From Eretmocerus hayati (lineage: Eukaryota > Arthropoda > Insecta > Hymenoptera > Aphelinidae): DNA of 64,000 bases. The first letter of the stretch is position 1; the number at the start of each line of letters is the position of its first letter. The position numbers and the translations under genes were made by a program. Below the pieces are notes generated by a model. That model was not told the DNA's origin and ran no database searches. It saw nothing but the letters and a program-made list of their open reading frames with translations. This document shows, one piece after another, positions 61,501-64,000 of this stretch. The stretch spans positions 8,439,268-8,503,267 of the forward strand of contig CM056744.1 in assembly GCA_029851415.1 (NCBI GenBank), written 5' to 3'.

Positions 61501-61522
61501 TTTGGTAGTACCGTGGATTGAC
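55504..61522 (-). CDS. Chymotrypsin-like S1A serine protease (5-prime exon not located)
   Basis: Exons seen (minus strand): 61164-61522, 58507-58764, 55504-55665, all GT-AG and in phase, giving about 259 residues without the first exon. Motifs: PRITNN (activation site, replacing the usual R-IVGG); CGGSL; TAAHC with His at 61338-61340; IADIAVIR with Asp at 61179-61181; YGVCQ joined to GDSGGS with Ser at 55657-55659. The S1-pocket residue six before the Ser (chymotrypsin 189) is Gly, not Asp, so trypsin-like specificity is unlikely; chymotrypsin- or elastase-like is expected. Trp215 of the usual SWG is Ala (VSAGRG). A hydrophobic frame YFVFTISIIT just upstream of 61522 may be part of the signal peptide, but no in-frame ATG is present there. 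Probably secreted, digestive or venom. Introns are large and repeat-filled. Confidence 0.9.
55963..56095. repeat. Hairpin repeat, unit of the GATACAAGGGCG family
   Basis: GATACAAGGGCGCAAACG at 55968 and its near complement ending CGCCCTTGTATC at 56092 form the arms. The loop side carries GGCCCGAGCCGCAGGCGAGG. It lies in intron 3 of the protease. The same arm and loop words make up half of the large palindrome at 57221-57680. Confidence 0.75.
56562..56670. repeat. GC-rich island
   Basis: About 110 bp of strongly G-rich, GC-rich DNA (GGGGCGGCAGCCCCGGCGGG; GGGGGCGAAGCCTCCG; GGGGAGCGGACCCCCCGAC) inside an AT-rich intron. It is composed of short GC palindromes. An open frame crosses it but the protein is low-complexity Gly/Pro/Ala. 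Probably repeat-derived. Confidence 0.6.
57221..57680. repeat. 460-bp near-perfect palindrome in the protease intron
   Basis: Symmetric about 57450: arms of about 215 bp pair with few mismatches. From the outside in they carry CGATACAAGGGCGTAAAACG, GGCCCGAGCCGCAGGCGAGG, GATACACGGCCGTAAAACCT (in complement), GACAAACTGTGCGCAAAGTG and CACAGTGTATCGAAAAATAG. The central loop is about 20 bp. Related single arms occur at 58085-58160 and 59620-59700. Confidence 0.9.
58085..58160. repeat. Single degenerate arm of the hairpin family
   Basis: GCGCGTAAAAGTGTCATTTGCGCATAGTTTACCGA, cut here for brevity to the core words GCGCGTAAAAGTG, TTTGCGCA and ACTCACAGTTTAT, matches one arm of the palindrome at 57221-57680. 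Confidence 0.5.
58765..61163 (-). other. Intron between the His/Asp exon and the next exon of the protease
   Basis: 2,399 bp, no nested gene recognised. Frames at 59743-59982, its mirror, and 60465-60767 have no known domain. Confidence 0.6.
59620..59700. repeat. Second single arm of the hairpin family
   Basis: GATACACTGCGCGTAGAAAT, CTTCGCGCACACTTTGTAGA and GACTCACAGTTTATC in order match the inner arm of the 57221-57680 palindrome. It lies in intron 2 of the protease. Confidence 0.65.
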
Positions 61523-64000
61523 CTGTGATTATTGATATCGTAAAGACAAAATATGAGGGTACTGTATCGAGTTATCGGTGTATCATTGGTCTGAGAAGCA
61601 TTCTAATTTTAAAACTCATATCACCCAGACCAAGCTCCAGACATAATTTTTACATGAAAATGGTAAAAGTTCGAGATTTCATTTTCCGTAAGATTTTACA
61701 GGCCAACATTCTAAAATATGTATGGCTCTTGACCCGAACGGTATTTCGGAATTCCAAGAAATTGCCTAAGCTGTTTCTATCGGTGATTATTTTGCGAAAA
61801 AATTGTTTCTCCATCGTACAAATGGGAGCCAATTTCAGATGATATCATTCAAATTTTCCGAGCAGCGATGATCGTGAACAGCAGCTTGCCATATACCAAA
61901 GCGGTTTTTATGACCAACGGCTGGTTTGATTATCTTTCACTGTCAAGTCACACTTTTCGGATTCGGGCCCATCAGGGCTGACTTCAACCTGTGAGTCTAG
62001 AAATATTCTACGATCTCTACTCATTCAATAGGGAAGAATACTCTTGGATACTTTTGGGATCCGAAATCTGTCACTGCGGATTCCTTCGCTTGGAAAATCA
62101 CCATGATGCCACAATGTATGTGGGCATTACCGCGCAAACTTACAGATGTTCTGTTCAAAAGTTCAGAACTTGAAAATTGAAGCTCCGCATGCTTGTACCG
62201 ATTGTTTGAAATTATTTTTGCATATATAGAAGACTAATTTGTCATGAAACATACACAGAAGTATAGCCTCATTTTTGTGTGTGTTTGCTCAATTGAATAT
62301 TCCAGGGAACAGCTTGTGAGTCCACGGAACTGACATACACGGAACTAACACTCGGCCCTAAAATTGCTTCCAAGACCAATGGAGTTGATGTAGGAACTTC
62401 TATAGGCGGGTTCCATTTATTCCCATCTTTATTGGGTTAGCATAAAAAATTATTCTTGACGGGATAAATTGATCTTCAGTGGGCTAAAATGGTGTAGCCG
62501 GCATTGATAAAGTTAATTACATCGCTAACTATTGGCTATAAATGTTTATGCAGTACTCAAAATTTCAATTCTGGGCCTTTCCTTGCACTGGAATTTGATC
62601 AATTGACTCATTTCCTCGAAATTTTGCCTGGGCCAAAGCGACTTAGAATGAATTTAAGATGCACCATTGGAATTTGAAAAAAATCTCACTTTTACTAAAA
62701 TCCCATTACATGAATGAGGCACAAGACTCGGGGACTAATTTAAGCATTCTGGTCATAAAACTTATGAAAAAAGTTGGTTCAGTATAATATTTTGAGGAAA
62801 AAATTCGAGGAATACCCTCTGTCTTGATCAAACCGACGATGGACCTGAGGGTGCACTCAAAACTCCAAAAATCGAAGTCCATGGAACTGACATTCTGATA
62901 TTAAATCTTTGAAGATCGAAAATATGAGTTGACATTCGGTTCAAAACTCTCGTGCCAGGTCAGGTGTCTTTCGGAAGTATTTGTGCAGGAAACTTTGAAT
63001 GGAGTGATTCAGAGTTTCCCCGTCGAAATGAAAGATCAGCACACTCACAGTCTGGGTAATTTTGCAAGTTTGAGCGATAATGCCCATGTATTTATCATAG
63101 ATAGACAGGTACTCGTGCTTTGTCTCATGGAGTATTATTCTATAAGGGCTTTTAGAGGAACAGTTTTTTAATTGTACTTGTATCTTATAAGATGTAGTCC
63201 AAGTACTCTTGATAACATTTAATAAAGAAAGCACTTTTAAACATTTTTCTCGTGGGAAATTGTCCTCGTGGTATAATCGTCAAGAAAAGATAACCTAATC
63301 CTATCAATCAAAGTAAACGCCTCGCGCCGACAAATGCATCATGTAAAACATTCCAGCTCCTTTATTGTAGAGGTGGATGATGACTCAATGTTGACAAAAA
63401 ATGATAGATTCCATTTTTCCGCCATTCTAACGTCCAAAATTTATTATGCAAGCATCCATCATAGGAAAGTCTCATCACAGTTGGAGAATCGCGCGATTTA
63501 AATTATTGAAAGCACCGCACCGTGTCAGCGTTCACAATGATCTAATTTGTTTTTTCCTGACATTTAATATCACGAGTCATTCATCCTATAAAGTAATTTG
63601 TGACGGTATATACCATATCTCAATTACTCACAAATTTCCGCGTACAGAAGAATTACGCTTAGCGCAAGGTAACGTATCATGATGATTCCGAAATGAAGAA
63701 TGTGCGATTTGCATGAAACTTGTCGACCGTTGAAACGTTTTTGAGATGGATGATGAGTTTTGAGCGGAGAAAAAAATATTCAATTTTAATACGTTGACGG
63801 GACTTCGTGAGGAAAATAAAAATATCTAGTATGGATAAGAAATAGTTTTTACTATTTTCTTTTGCGTGTTCATAAAATTTTTTTGAATAATAGTTGCAAT
63901 AATAGAAGGAGAATATTGTACAGAACGTGGATTCCGTTGGGTTGTCAAATGCGCGAGTATATCTCATAATAAAGTTTTGTGCACCAACATATTGTCAATT
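61523..64000. other. Upstream of the protease; no gene recognised
   Basis: The first, ATG-bearing protease exon should lie here or beyond the window; it would end with one base of a split codon before GT if the acceptor at 61522 is used. No clear candidate is seen. Other short frames have no domain. Confidence 0.45.

Overview
The window is eukaryotic nuclear DNA: AT-rich, intron-bearing, with GT-AG splicing, microsatellites and many short inverted-repeat transposons. The protein families (a secreted B-type carboxylesterase resembling hymenopteran venom carboxylesterase-6, a secretory phospholipase A2, an S28 serine peptidase of the K12H4.7/thymus-specific type, an S1A chymotrypsin-like protease) point to an insect, most likely a hymenopteran. 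That placement is inferred from family resemblance; no search was run.

Genes. Four multi-exon genes were rebuilt by joining exons with matching splice phases. All encode signal-peptide-bearing or presumably secreted hydrolases: the carboxylesterase (18929-23761, minus, 7 exons, 564 aa, C-terminal KDEL), the phospholipase A2 (31986-36850, minus, 5 exons, 225 aa, with Gln at the calcium-binding Asp49 position), the S28 peptidase (43665-46200, plus, 8 exons, 490 aa) and the chymotrypsin-like protease (55504-61522, minus, 3 exons seen, first exon not located). A decayed second carboxylesterase (about 27090-27690) lies upstream of the intact one. A three-exon gene for a 77-residue secreted peptide is proposed at 52698-53369. 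A signal-peptide plus coiled-coil exon sits at 7241-7500 with no partner exon identified.

Layout. 1-7240 has no recognised gene. 8.4-16.5 kb is repeat-dense: fold-back elements, a pair of long inverted repeats enclosing about 4 kb, CGATA-rich tracts, a tRNA-derived SINE and a 926-bp palindromic Tc1/mariner-type element. 18.9-27.7 kb holds the esterase locus. 28.9-30.3 kb is low-complexity repeat. 32-37 kb is the phospholipase. 38.3-38.8 kb is a tandem array with a unit of about 170 bp. 43.7-46.2 kb is the S28 peptidase. 46.9-55.5 kb mixes MITEs with the small peptide gene. 55.5-61.5 kb is the protease, whose introns carry a family of strong hairpins.

How they work together: four secreted hydrolases in about 43 kb could serve digestion, venom or haemolymph functions, but they are unrelated families on both strands and nothing shows they are co-regulated. 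The most notable protein observations are the altered phospholipase active site and the KDEL tail on the esterase. The most notable DNA observation is the number of distinct fold-back transposon families, several inside introns.
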